DNA from: Sulfurovum sp.
Lineage (GTDB): Bacteria > Campylobacterota > Campylobacteria > Campylobacterales > Sulfurovaceae
DNA: 25,549 bases
Direction: 5' to 3'
Assembly: GCA_016744875.1 (NCBI GenBank)
Contig: JADGDL010000030.1
Coordinates: 1-25,549 of the forward strand
Both the position numbers and the translations under genes were made by a program. Below, in pieces: positions 8,346 to 16,380 of the stretch. Position 1 is the stretch's first letter; every line of letters begins with the position of its first letter. The notes beneath the pieces are model-generated. The model was not told where the DNA came from and did not search any database. It saw only the letters and a list, made by a program, of their open reading frames with translations.

Positions 8346-10661
8346 ATGCGTTTCATAGATAAAACAAAAAACTTTTTAGGTCTTGACATCAAAGAAGACA
8401 AATACGCCCTAGTGGATGATCCTATCTTTGGGAAAGTAGCCAAAGAAAAAGCGCCTGATAAATGGGTACGTTCTACCTGTGGTTACTGTGGTGTAGGTTG
8501 CGGTATGTATATTGGAGTAAAAAATGGTAAAGCTGTTTACTCTAAAGGTGATCCTTTACACTCTGTGAACTTTGGTACACTTTGTCCCAAAGGGCTAAGT
8601 GAACATAAAATGGTCTATGCTGACTCTCGTGTACAAGCCTCTCTCATTCGTAAAAATGGGGAACTCACTCCAAGCACTTGGGATGAAACTTTTAAACATA
8701 CTTCTGACGAGTTTAAACGTATACAAGACGAACATGGTAAAGGTGCTGTTGCTGTTATCTCTACAGGGCAACTGCTTACTGAAGATTTTTATGCTTTGGG
8801 TAAATTTGTACAGCTTGGACTTGAGACGAACAACTATGATGGTAATACTACACTTTGTATGGCATCTGCTGTAATGGGTTATAAACAAACTTTTGGTTCT
8901 GATGGACCTACCGGATGTTATGAAGACTTTGAAAAAGCCGATGTCATTATGCTTGTAGGTGCAAACATCGCTGATAATCACCCTATTTTGAAACTTCATA
9001 TAGCAAAAAATGAACAAGTAACTGGTAAAAAACCTACCATTATAGTAGTAGACCCACGTAAATCAAAAACAGCTCAAATGGCAGACATTTTTGTACCGCT
9101 TAAACCGCGTTCTGACCTGGCTCTTATGAATGGTCTATGTTACATCATCATGGAACAAGGTTGGGAAGATGAGAAGTTCATCAATGAACGCACCAATGGC
9201 TACAAAGCGTTTAAAAAACATATAATGGCAAACTACCCTCCTCAGGAAGTGGCACAAATCACAGGTATAGAAGTAACTGAGCTTTATCAATTAGCTAAAG
9301 TCTACTCTCAGGCAGAGGCAGTCATGACTGCTTGGACCATGGGGGTAAACCAAAGCAGCCTTGGTACAGACACCGTCTCTGCTATCTGTAACCTTTCACT
9401 CATTACTGGAAACATTGGACGGGAAGGTGCTTCACCTATGTCTATCACCGGACAGTGTAATGCTATGGGTACCAGAGAGTTTGGATTTACTTCTTCCATA
9501 CCTGGATACAGAAACTATGCATCTGATGCAGATAGACAATCTTTTGCAGACATCGTGAATGTACCCGTAGATCTTGTACCAACAAAACGTGGCTATGCTT
9601 ATCCTCAGATCATCGATGCCATTAACAGGGGAGAGATAAAAGCTTTATGGGTTGTAGCAACCAATCCTCTAGTCTCTTACCCTGATCAAAATGCCTTACG
9701 TGAAGCACTTAAAAAACTTGACATCCTTGTAGTCCAAGATGCCTTTATGTCTGACACTGCAGAGATAGCCGACGTGGTATTTGCCGCAGCTACATGGTCT
9801 GAGAAAGAAGGATGTTACACGAATTCCGAGAGACGTTGTAACTATGCAAAGAAAGCTGTAGAGCCCTTGGGAGATTCGAAAGCAGACTTAGACATCGTTT
9901 TAGAGTTTTCTAAATATTTTGGAAATAAACATGATCTACTCTTTAAAGACCTCAAAATACCTAGAGATGTATTTAATGAGATGAAACGAGTGAGTAAAGG
10001 CCAACTCTGCGACTACTCAGAGATGTCTTACGAGAAGATAGAAGAACTTGGCGGGATACAATGGCCATGTAACGAGAAAGCTCCTCAAGGTACAAAACGT
10101 CTCTACTCAGAAGATATGCACTGTAACACTGCAAATGGTAAAGCAAATTTACTGCCTGTTGACTGGAAACCTCTCTCAGAGATGGCATGTGAAGGCTTAC
10201 CGCTCATCTTAAATACAGGACGAACTGTAGAGCAGTTCCATACTCGAACCAAAACAGGAACCATAGGTATACTCGAGGCACTGGCACCTGAAGCATGGGT
10301 AGATCTAAGCCCAAAAGATGCTCTCAAACTGCAAGTCAAATCTGGCGACCGTATAACACTTTCAGGTAAGCGTGGGCGAGTTGGAGATGTCATCGTGAAA
10401 GTTTCTGAGACTGTACGAGAAGGAGATGTATTTGTACCTTTCCACTTTAATGAACAACTCATCAACAACATCACTATCCCAGAGTTCGATCCAAAATCAT
10501 TTGAACCCAACTACAAACAGTGTGCCGTTCAACTCCATTCAGAATCCGTACCTGAAGGTATCGTCTATAAAGAAGTGGAAATATCTGGGTACCTTGAAGG
10601 GGTAAAGGTCTATAAAGAAGAAAAAATTGTGGAAGAAAAAATTGAAAGTGCTTCTAAATAA
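8346..10661 (+). CDS. nasA: Assimilatory-type nitrate reductase catalytic subunit
   Basis: Molybdenum bis-MGD enzyme that reduces nitrate to nitrite. The N-terminal [4Fe-4S] ligands are Cys45, Cys48, Cys52 and Cys80 (STCGYCGVGCG...LCPKG), with Lys82 as in Nas/Nap enzymes. Cys171 in NTTLCMASA is the predicted molybdenum ligand. The C-terminal dinucleotide-binding domain covers roughly 620-730. No twin-arginine signal is present, so the enzyme is cytoplasmic, which separates it from periplasmic NapA. I chose ATG 8346 (771 residues) because AAAGGA sits 6 nt upstream of it; an in-frame ATG at 8310 would overlap the previous gene. There is no C-terminal BFD-like [2Fe-2S] domain. Its last codons are part of the terminator hairpin of the convergent psr operon. 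Confidence 0.92.
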   Translation: MRFIDKTKNFLGLDIKEDKYALVDDPIFGKVAKEKAPDKWVRSTCGYCGVGCGMYIGVKNGKAVYSKGDPLHSVNFGTLCPKGLSEHKMVYADSRVQASLIRKNGELTPSTWDETFKHTSDEFKRIQDEHGKGAVAVISTGQLLTEDFYALGKFVQLGLETNNYDGNTTLCMASAVMGYKQTFGSDGPTGCYEDFEKADVIMLVGANIADNHPILKLHIAKNEQVTGKKPTIIVVDPRKSKTAQMADIFVPLKPRSDLALMNGLCYIIMEQGWEDEKFINERTNGYKAFKKHIMANYPPQEVAQITGIEVTELYQLAKVYSQAEAVMTAWTMGVNQSSLGTDTVSAICNLSLITGNIGREGASPMSITGQCNAMGTREFGFTSSIPGYRNYASDADRQSFADIVNVPVDLVPTKRGYAYPQIIDAINRGEIKALWVVATNPLVSYPDQNALREALKKLDILVVQDAFMSDTAEIADVVFAAATWSEKEGCYTNSERRCNYAKKAVEPLGDSKADLDIVLEFSKYFGNKHDLLFKDLKIPRDVFNEMKRVSKGQLCDYSEMSYEKIEELGGIQWPCNEKAPQGTKRLYSEDMHCNTANGKANLLPVDWKPLSEMACEGLPLILNTGRTVEQFHTRTKTGTIGILEALAPEAWVDLSPKDALKLQVKSGDRITLSGKRGRVGDVIVKVSETVREGDVFVPFHFNEQLINNITIPEFDPKSFEPNYKQCAVQLHSESVPEGIVYKEVEISGYLEGVKVYKEEKIVEEKIESASK

Positions 10662-10672
10662 GCACTTTCAAT
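10641..10672 (-). terminator. psrC: Intrinsic terminator of the psr operon, overlapping the nasA 3' end
   Basis: ATTGAAAGTGCTT (10641-10653) and AAGCACTTTCAAT (10660-10672) are perfect 13-bp arms around a 6-nt loop. On the minus strand the stem starts 4 nt after the psrC stop and is followed by a run of six T, the standard form. The arms include the nasA stop codon, and on the plus strand the hairpin may also slow nasA transcription, though no T-run follows there. Confidence 0.85.
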
Positions 10673-10676
10673 ACTA

Positions 10677-11945
10677 TCAATGTTTTCTCATTAGAGAAAC
10701 TGATAACAAGGAGTCAATAATTCTATAGACAAATATGACAATCCCTATAGAACCCAGGACTATAGCCATTTCTCCCCATGATGGCATAAAAAATATCACA
10801 TCTTTTACAGGTTCATATTCACCATATTTTTCAAACCCTACTCCAAATCTATCACTTAGGGGATAAGCATTTCCTCCATATATAAAAACCATTCTTCCCA
10901 AATACGTTCCAATAATCACAAATATAGATGCTAAAAGTTTAACCCGTGGACCTTTGCTATTCCAAAATAACAAACTAAAAGGAAGCATAATAGTTAAAAC
11001 AAAATAGCTATAAACATAAAAACTAAAAGGACCAAAAAGCATCATAAACATGGCTCTGCTATCGATGATCAAATAAGCAATAATCTCATAAAACCCTAAT
11101 GTTATCACAGAGTAGAGTGTAACTTTACTCAGTAACTCCATGAGAGATATACATGCTCTCTTGTTATGATCACGATATGTAAAAAAACTATAGAACATCA
11201 TGATTGCAGAAGATGCAACAAACGATGAAATTATAAAATAGAGAGTCAAGCCTGGGAAACTGGTCCAAAGAGTCCTAGCCAAGTTCATATTAAAAAGTTT
11301 TGCCTGGATATAGAACTCTGTAAGTTCAACGAGCAAACTTAATATCAAAATAGGAAATGCCAACTTTCTTGCCCATTTCTGGTCATTTGCAATTAATAAA
11401 TAGATCTCAAATACGACAAGAGGTATATAAATAATATAAAGTGGTAACATCAGCCACATACCTGAATTTATTTTAGGAGAGAGTATCATCCAATGTAAAT
11501 TAAGAAAATTAAGGTCTAAAAGTATAGTAAATAGGCCTGCAAGAACCATCGCCAAACCAAGTGTCATAAAACCTGCTGCAGCTCTTTTTATAAGGTCAAT
11601 ATGAAAGAATTCAGCAAAAGCGACTAAAAAGATAATACCTGAACCCGTATAGATCATATACATATAATTTACGATATAAAGTGACCAAGGTGCTTCTCTT
11701 TTCACCTCTCCCCCAGAACCGAAAACTGCCTCTTTCATAGCAAGTGCCACATCTCTGCTTCCAGGATTCAAACCTGCATCAAATGCAGTTGCGGAGGGTA
11801 TAAGATAACGTTCATAAATGACATGTAAAACCCCAAGAAGTGATATAAAGATGAGCATGTAAGCTATATACATAACTTTGTCATTAAATAGATCTTTCCA
11901 TGTCAGGTTATTGATCTTAAGTCCTGCGAAACTTTTTCTTCTCAC
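10677..11945 (-). CDS. psrC: NrfD/PsrC-family quinone-linked membrane subunit
   Basis: Integral membrane subunit of a three-part molybdoenzyme, expected to exchange electrons and protons with the quinone pool. Its 422 residues hold about ten hydrophobic segments; Wolinella PsrC is about 317 residues, so this is the longer NrfD type. The start is GTG and overlaps the psrB stop (GTGA), with AAAGGGG upstream in psrB; this shows translational coupling. It is the last gene of psrA-sORF-psrB-psrC and is closed by a strong terminator. Polysulfide, thiosulfate or another sulfur substrate would fit the neighbours, but the membrane subunit alone does not decide it. Confidence 0.85.
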   Translation of the reverse strand: MRRKSFAGLKINNLTWKDLFNDKVMYIAYMLIFISLLGVLHVIYERYLIPSATAFDAGLNPGSRDVALAMKEAVFGSGGEVKREAPWSLYIVNYMYMIYTGSGIIFLVAFAEFFHIDLIKRAAAGFMTLGLAMVLAGLFTILLDLNFLNLHWMILSPKINSGMWLMLPLYIIYIPLVVFEIYLLIANDQKWARKLAFPILILSLLVELTEFYIQAKLFNMNLARTLWTSFPGLTLYFIISSFVASSAIMMFYSFFTYRDHNKRACISLMELLSKVTLYSVITLGFYEIIAYLIIDSRAMFMMLFGPFSFYVYSYFVLTIMLPFSLLFWNSKGPRVKLLASIFVIIGTYLGRMVFIYGGNAYPLSDRFGVGFEKYGEYEPVKDVIFFMPSWGEMAIVLGSIGIVIFVYRIIDSLLSVSLMRKH

Positions 11946-12616
11946 GCTAGGCCCCTTTTTATTTTTACTTTCGCTACAGTCTTTTCATAAATAGGTTTAA
12001 ACTCTTTCCATGTATAAATAGTTGTATTTACATTTACAGAATTCATAGCATAATGGGCATCATGTTCGGGTAGAAGATAAAAAAGTTTGGGTACAGTGCC
12101 CTCATCCTCTTTTAAAAAATAGAATTTTCTCTTACTTAATAATTGTACCAACTCAGAGTTTTCATCATCTAGATCACCAAAAAGTCGCACTTTTGTGGGG
12201 CAGGTCGCCTGACAGGCTGTAGTTACTTCCCCTTCCACAATTCTTGTATCATAACAAAAGGTACATTTATCTACTGCCACTGTTGTATCATCCACAAAGC
12301 GTGCATCATAAGGACAAGCTTCCATACATCCTTTACATAGAATACATGTATCCTTGTCTGTCAGGACAAGCCCCCCTGCTGCAAAATGGCTAGACCCTGT
12401 AGGACAAACATCTACACAAGGTGCATCTATACAATGGTTACACTGTGAAGGATGATAAGCAACAAAAGGCTCTCCAAAAATACTCTTTTCAGACTGTGTC
12501 ACCCAAATACGCTGTTTATCGGCACCAAGTTGGACACCATTTTCCTCTTTACATGCAACTTCACATGCCTTACAGTCAATACAGCTTTGATAATCTAATG
12601 CCATTGCAAATTCCAT
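11942..12616 (-). CDS. psrB: PsrB/PhsB-type 4[4Fe-4S] electron-transfer subunit
   Basis: Ferredoxin-like subunit linking PsrA to PsrC. The 224 residues hold four cysteine clusters: CIDCKACEVAC, CNHCIDAPCVDVCP, CILCKGCMEACP and CTFC...CQATCP, enough for four [4Fe-4S] clusters. It has no signal peptide of its own, as usual for a subunit exported together with a Tat-borne partner. ATG 12616 was chosen because it follows the stop of the small upstream ORF in the sequence TAGTATG with AAAGG just before; a second in-frame ATG lies four codons in. It overlaps psrC by 4 nt. Confidence 0.9.
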   Translation of the reverse strand: MEFAMALDYQSCIDCKACEVACKEENGVQLGADKQRIWVTQSEKSIFGEPFVAYHPSQCNHCIDAPCVDVCPTGSSHFAAGGLVLTDKDTCILCKGCMEACPYDARFVDDTTVAVDKCTFCYDTRIVEGEVTTACQATCPTKVRLFGDLDDENSELVQLLSKRKFYFLKEDEGTVPKLFYLLPEHDAHYAMNSVNVNTTIYTWKEFKPIYEKTVAKVKIKRGLA

Positions 12617-12739
12617 ACTATACCTTTTTTATATAGACGCGAAATAGGCAAAGCCCATCTTCACTACGCTGACACTGTGTCAACTTCAGCAGTTGGCTCA
12701 CACGACTAGTCGTTTTCAAATAATACATACTATACCTTT
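12614..12739 (-). repeat. Direct repeat of the psr junction sequence
   Basis: CATACTATACCTTT occurs at 12614-12627 and again at 12726-12739, 112 bp apart. Read on the minus strand each copy is AAAGGTATAGTATG: ribosome site, stop codon of the upstream gene, one base, and start codon of the next. The segment between them also holds two perfect palindromes, TGACAC-T-GTGTCA (12670-12682) and ACGACTAGTCGT (12702-12713). Confidence 0.75.
12618..12728 (-). CDS. Candidate 36-residue coupled small ORF between psrA and psrB
   Basis: Not recognised. An uninterrupted 37-codon frame fills the gap between psrA and psrB. Its ATG follows the psrA stop in TAGTATG, its own TAG precedes the psrB ATG in the same TAGTATG, and both starts share an AAAGG ribosome site. 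The product would begin MYYLKTTSRV, end FRVYIKKV, and carry two cysteines (C-x7-C) and a net positive charge. It has no membrane segment or signal. The codons look more G/C-rich than in the flanking genes. Conservation in related psr operons would prove it; otherwise the region may only form RNA hairpins between psrA and psrB. Confidence 0.5.
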   Translation of the reverse strand: MYYLKTTSRVSQLLKLTQCQRSEDGLCLFRVYIKKV

Positions 12740-15150
12740 CTCACATCTACTATTGTTTCATGCATAGCAGCTGAACCAAATATTTCTTCTATAGTATCTT
12801 CTATGATCATGTTATCACTTGCACCGTTTCTATATCCAAATGTAAGTCCTGTAGATTCGGAACCAAATCCGTGTACATAAAAGACTACACCCGGGATAAT
12901 TTTTATCGTAGGATACGCTTTGATATGTACTAGCCCCACAGAACTTTTCACCTCAACGATATCTCCAAGTTTAATGCCCTTTTCATCTGCCTCTGCTTTA
13001 TTTATCCAAACATAATTCTCTCTCATGACATCAAGTAGCATAATATTATTTGCCGTGGAGTTTTGTGTCTGTTGTGCATGTCTCCCAGTGATAAATTTAA
13101 ATCTTCCTTCTGGTGTAGGGGTATAGAGTTCTTCTCGCCATGTTGGCATCGGGTCAACACCCTTTTTCTCCATAATTGAAAGATAACACTCTACTTTACC
13201 TGAACCTGTTCCAAGATTTTTCTTAAGTGCTGCTATCTCTTTTTCATCTATACATAGATCTTCTGCAGCTAACCTACTTTCACCGCCAGGGGTGGTATAG
13301 TACTTTTTATCTTCAGGATAATATTCATATTCATTGTTAGAAAGTTGTTTAAAATATTTATCCATGTTTGGATAAAACACACCTTTCTCTTTGAGTGTTT
13401 TATAGGCTTCTTCACCATATTCGCTCACAACACGCTCTTTATTTATCTCTTCTTGAGAATGAGCATAGGCTAAAGAAAGATCATAGTTTCCATCTTCAAA
13501 TACTTCTTGTGCATCATTGTCTTCCACCTCTTCTTTTAACTCTTTATCATGTTTTACAGAGACCTCAAACATAGGTCTAGAAATTTTCTCACTTAAACCT
13601 TTAAGGATCTCTATCACCGGTTTTGTCTCATAAAGAGGATCTATCACTTTATTTCTTAGTACTATGGCCGGTTGTACTCCTGCAAATGATTTAACAGGGT
13701 CTTCTCTTTCCAAATAGGTACACTCTGGTAAGACAACATCTGACATCATCACTGTGTCACTTGGCATGGTATCTATAGTCACTGTTAGATCCATTTGTTC
13801 ATACATTTTTCTTGTTTTTGCTATATTGGGAACAGCTTGCATAGGGTTTTGCTTATACGCAAACATCCCTCTAACAGGGTAAGGCGTTCTTTTTTCAATA
13901 ATACTGTTTCTCATTCCTATCCATGTTCCACTTGGATCGACAAAAATGGCTTCATTTTTATCAGCCCTGCGCTCTATATTAGTATAAATAGGCATATCTA
14001 CGGTATGATCTCCCAAAGGTAAATGTTTACCAAAAACAATTCCACCTTTGACATCTATACCCCCGCCTAATGCAGAAAAGATCGCTTGCGCACGTCTAAG
14101 TTGGAAATCCTGTTTACTCCATGCTGTTCTTCTTCCCTGATAGTAAATTGACCTTGGTGCATGTGCCATAAATTCCTTTGCGATCGTACGAATGGTCTTT
14201 GCTGGAATATTGGTGATCTTTTCTGCCCACTCAGGCGTATAATTCTTACTGAGTATATGTTTTTTATACTTATCAAAACCATGCATATTTTTTCTTACGA
14301 AGTCTTTGTTATACAATACTTCTTTAATGACTACATAGGTAAGTGCCAGTACAAAGGCTAGATCTGTACCAACCGTAATACCTAACCATTTATCTGCATG
14401 CATAGCTGTATTCGTATAGCGAGGGTCAACAACAATAAGTTTTAATCCTCTTCCTCTTGTACGCTTGAACATATCCATCGTATCTGGCGTCAAGATCGCT
14501 TCCGCCCTATTCGCTCCAGCCATGATGACATAGGATGCATTTTCCATATCTGCTTTACCATACGCACCTAGTGTCAAAGCATAACCTTTGATGGTCGTTT
14601 TAAGACAAATAGAAGAGTGGTTCACAAAATTGGTAGAACCAAAGAGGTCACCCATGAACTGTTTAAAAGTATGTTCTCCCATCCCTTCACCTGCACAATA
14701 TGCAATGGTAGAACGATTATCTTTCTCTTCATCAACTATCTGTTTTAAACCCTTGAATCTATCTGTACCATTCAGAATGGCATCATACGCTTCATCCCAA
14801 GTTGCTCTTCTAAATTTTCCATCACCTTTTTCACCTATTCTAATAAGGGGATACTTTAATCTGTCAGGATCATATAAGGCATGTATACCCGCATCACCTC
14901 TGGCACATAACATATTTTTAGATTTTGGGAAAAGTGGATTAGGATCGAGTTTTTTAAGTATACCATTTTCAACACGGGCAAGTGCGGCACATTTATTGAC
15001 ACACATTTCACAAAGTGTGGGTACTACTTGTTTGCCAGCATAAGATTTAATTTCTTCTGTTTTAACTGTACTGGCTACAGTGCTTCCCCCAACAATACTT
15101 AAGGCAACTGAACCTTGTAAAAAACGCCTTCGTGATATCTCAACCTGCAT
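12730..15150 (-). CDS. psrA: Tat-exported Psr/Phs-type molybdopterin oxidoreductase
   Basis: Catalytic subunit of a periplasmic polysulfide/thiosulfate reductase-like enzyme. The N-terminus has a twin-arginine signal (SRRRFLQG followed by a hydrophobic stretch to about residue 27). The [4Fe-4S] ligands are Cys47, Cys50, Cys54 and Cys82. The last is followed by ARG rather than the PKG of NasA, as in respiratory enzymes of this family. Cys182 in SSICLKTT is the predicted molybdenum ligand. At 806 residues it is a little longer than typical PsrA. Polysulfide is the best guess; tetrathionate or thiosulfate remain possible. A GGAG ribosome site precedes the ATG, and an FNR/CRP-type site lies at -41.5 from a predicted promoter. 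Confidence 0.88.
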   Translation of the reverse strand: MQVEISRRRFLQGSVALSIVGGSTVASTVKTEEIKSYAGKQVVPTLCEMCVNKCAALARVENGILKKLDPNPLFPKSKNMLCARGDAGIHALYDPDRLKYPLIRIGEKGDGKFRRATWDEAYDAILNGTDRFKGLKQIVDEEKDNRSTIAYCAGEGMGEHTFKQFMGDLFGSTNFVNHSSICLKTTIKGYALTLGAYGKADMENASYVIMAGANRAEAILTPDTMDMFKRTRGRGLKLIVVDPRYTNTAMHADKWLGITVGTDLAFVLALTYVVIKEVLYNKDFVRKNMHGFDKYKKHILSKNYTPEWAEKITNIPAKTIRTIAKEFMAHAPRSIYYQGRRTAWSKQDFQLRRAQAIFSALGGGIDVKGGIVFGKHLPLGDHTVDMPIYTNIERRADKNEAIFVDPSGTWIGMRNSIIEKRTPYPVRGMFAYKQNPMQAVPNIAKTRKMYEQMDLTVTIDTMPSDTVMMSDVVLPECTYLEREDPVKSFAGVQPAIVLRNKVIDPLYETKPVIEILKGLSEKISRPMFEVSVKHDKELKEEVEDNDAQEVFEDGNYDLSLAYAHSQEEINKERVVSEYGEEAYKTLKEKGVFYPNMDKYFKQLSNNEYEYYPEDKKYYTTPGGESRLAAEDLCIDEKEIAALKKNLGTGSGKVECYLSIMEKKGVDPMPTWREELYTPTPEGRFKFITGRHAQQTQNSTANNIMLLDVMRENYVWINKAEADEKGIKLGDIVEVKSSVGLVHIKAYPTIKIIPGVVFYVHGFGSESTGLTFGYRNGASDNMIIEDTIEEIFGSAAMHETIVDVRKV

Positions 15151-15262
15151 ACAATAAAATCTCCTTCTTCACCCTATAGATGTAATAGAAATCACATACA
15201 GGACGTACTCTAGATACTCTTATATCAGTAGATTTCTAATAAGTATAGGACAAGCTAGCTAT

Positions 15263-15304
15263 ATTTTAACATAAGAAGAAGTTTTCACAATTGATTCATA
15301 TCAT
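15263..15304 (-). promoter_or_regulatory. psrA: psrA promoter with FNR/CRP-type site
   Basis: TTGAT-TCAT-ATCAT (15291-15304) matches the FNR/CRP-family consensus TTGAT-N4-ATCAA with one mismatch. On the minus strand TAAAAT (15268-15263) is a good -10 box. If transcription starts at 15256, the site is centred at -41.5, the standard position for class II activation. A second inverted pair, TTGATG at 15332-15337 and CATCAA at 15353-15358, lies further upstream. Confidence 0.6.
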
Positions 15305-15388
15305 TACCATGCATCACATTAATAAAAAGAATTGATGTGTTACTGAATTAGTCATCAAATATTCTTTATTGTCAGAGAGACGTTATAA

Positions 15389-16177
15389 CTATGCTATTAG
15401 TACATTCAAATCATTCAGATCAAATAAAAGTAATTTTTCATCCTGTATATGTAAAAGTTCATTTGAAAACCCAGACTTGGAGAAGAGTGCATATACATCT
15501 ACCTTCAACCCTGATTCAAGTGCCTTAGCCTTGAGTTTTGTCAATTCATTTTTACAGACTTTTCTGTCTTTGTACTTACACTCACCCAATATCACTTTTT
15601 TTGATCTTGTGATGGCCAATATATCAAATTCAGAGTGGATGTTCCAATAGCTCCCTGAAGAGACTATAGGACTTTTATTTTCGTAAAACTGTAATAACAG
15701 ATCATCACACAGTTGTTCATAGACAAGTGTCCGAAGACGTTCATAGTTTTTTTCAAAATTATCTAAAAAGGCTGCACCTTTTCCTAAAGACAACTCTTTT
15801 TTATAATAACTCACAAAACCAAACCAAAAACGCATAAATGGCTGTACAAAACGAAGTTTATCCTGTATCCGGTATGTACGTTGCTCTTTTTTGAGCTTAT
15901 TTTTAGGATGTATACGTAATGGTGGTTCTCTTGATGCTTCGATTTTCAAGATATTTAGGTCCACAAGTTCTTTTATGATCTTTTCACCCAGTGTCTCAGA
16001 GAGTTTTGCTTTTCGTAATACAGAATAAAATTTCCCATCACCTCTGGCTACCGCCATGAGTACTTCTCTATAAGGTGTTTCTATAAGATATGAGGGTGAG
16101 ACAAGTGCCTGAAACTTAGCAAAATTATCAACAAAATTAGATTCTACCATAGAGTGTACATCATCAAAATAGTCCAA
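15389..16177 (-). CDS. Stand-alone DUF234-family protein (PD-(D/E)xK-like C-terminus)
   Basis: Related to the C-terminal part of archaeal-type ATPases with a DUF234 domain, but no ATPase domain is present. From the TTG at 16177 the product has 262 residues. A winged-helix-like segment is at about 35-85, and the C-terminal domain has the nuclease-like pattern Asp185 (SEFDILA), Glu199 and Lys201 (ILGECKY). Function is unknown; the pattern suggests nucleic-acid cleavage or binding. TTG is only the first ordinary start codon. Protein-like sequence continues in frame upstream through KKFYQHFSYLELE to a TAA at 16294-16292 with no ATG, GTG or TTG. The likely original start is ATC at 16282-16280, five bases after AAAGGG. 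The gene may use a rare start or may be decaying. Confidence 0.65.
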   Translation of the reverse strand: MDYFDDVHSMVESNFVDNFAKFQALVSPSYLIETPYREVLMAVARGDGKFYSVLRKAKLSETLGEKIIKELVDLNILKIEASREPPLRIHPKNKLKKEQRTYRIQDKLRFVQPFMRFWFGFVSYYKKELSLGKGAAFLDNFEKNYERLRTLVYEQLCDDLLLQFYENKSPIVSSGSYWNIHSEFDILAITRSKKVILGECKYKDRKVCKNELTKLKAKALESGLKVDVYALFSKSGFSNELLHIQDEKLLLFDLNDLNVLIA

Positions 16178-16309
16178 CTCTATATTTTCGCCTATTCCAC
16201 CTAAGATAGAAAAATACTCTACAGCCTGTTCTAATTCCAGGTAAGAGAAATGTTGGTAAAACTTTTTAAATGATGCTTTGATAGAAGCCCTTTATATATT
16301 ATTAAAACA

Positions 16310-16315
16310 ATTCTA
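16310..16315 (-). promoter_or_regulatory. Possible -10 box for the DUF234 gene
   Basis: TAGAAT on the minus strand (16315 to 16310) lies 33 nt from the palindrome at 16349-16365, close to but not equal to the 31 nt seen at narK and amtB1. A start near 16303 would give a short leader ending in AAAGGG and the ATC codon at 16282. Low confidence. Confidence 0.3.
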
Positions 16316-16348
16316 TCATAGTTTCTATGTTAAAAGATAATTATGCTA

Positions 16349-16365
16349 TGATTAATAATTAATCA
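16349..16365. promoter_or_regulatory. Nitrogen palindrome, copy 2 (NtrC-like gene)
   Basis: TGATTAA-TAA-TTAATCA, extended by A and T to a 19-bp palindrome at 16348-16366. It ends 15 nt before the ATG of the NtrC-like gene and overlaps the most likely -10 boxes (TATGCT 16342, TATGAT 16347). That placement suggests autorepression. Confidence 0.7.
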
Positions 16366-16380
16366 TAAAAAAGAGGATTG

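Noticed and set aside
8595..9017. 140-codon open frame on the minus strand inside nasA
   Set aside because: It lies wholly opposite a well-supported molybdoenzyme gene and shows no recognisable domain; it is an antisense shadow.
10103..10510. 135-codon open frame on the minus strand inside nasA
   Set aside because: Antisense shadow of the nasA C-terminal domain.
14588..15043. 151-codon open frame on the plus strand inside psrA
   Set aside because: Fully antisense to psrA over its iron-sulfur and molybdenum-binding region, with no ribosome site or family likeness.
15369..15650. 93-codon open frame on the plus strand opposite the DUF234 gene
   Set aside because: Antisense to a gene with recognisable nuclease-like motifs; no ribosome site.
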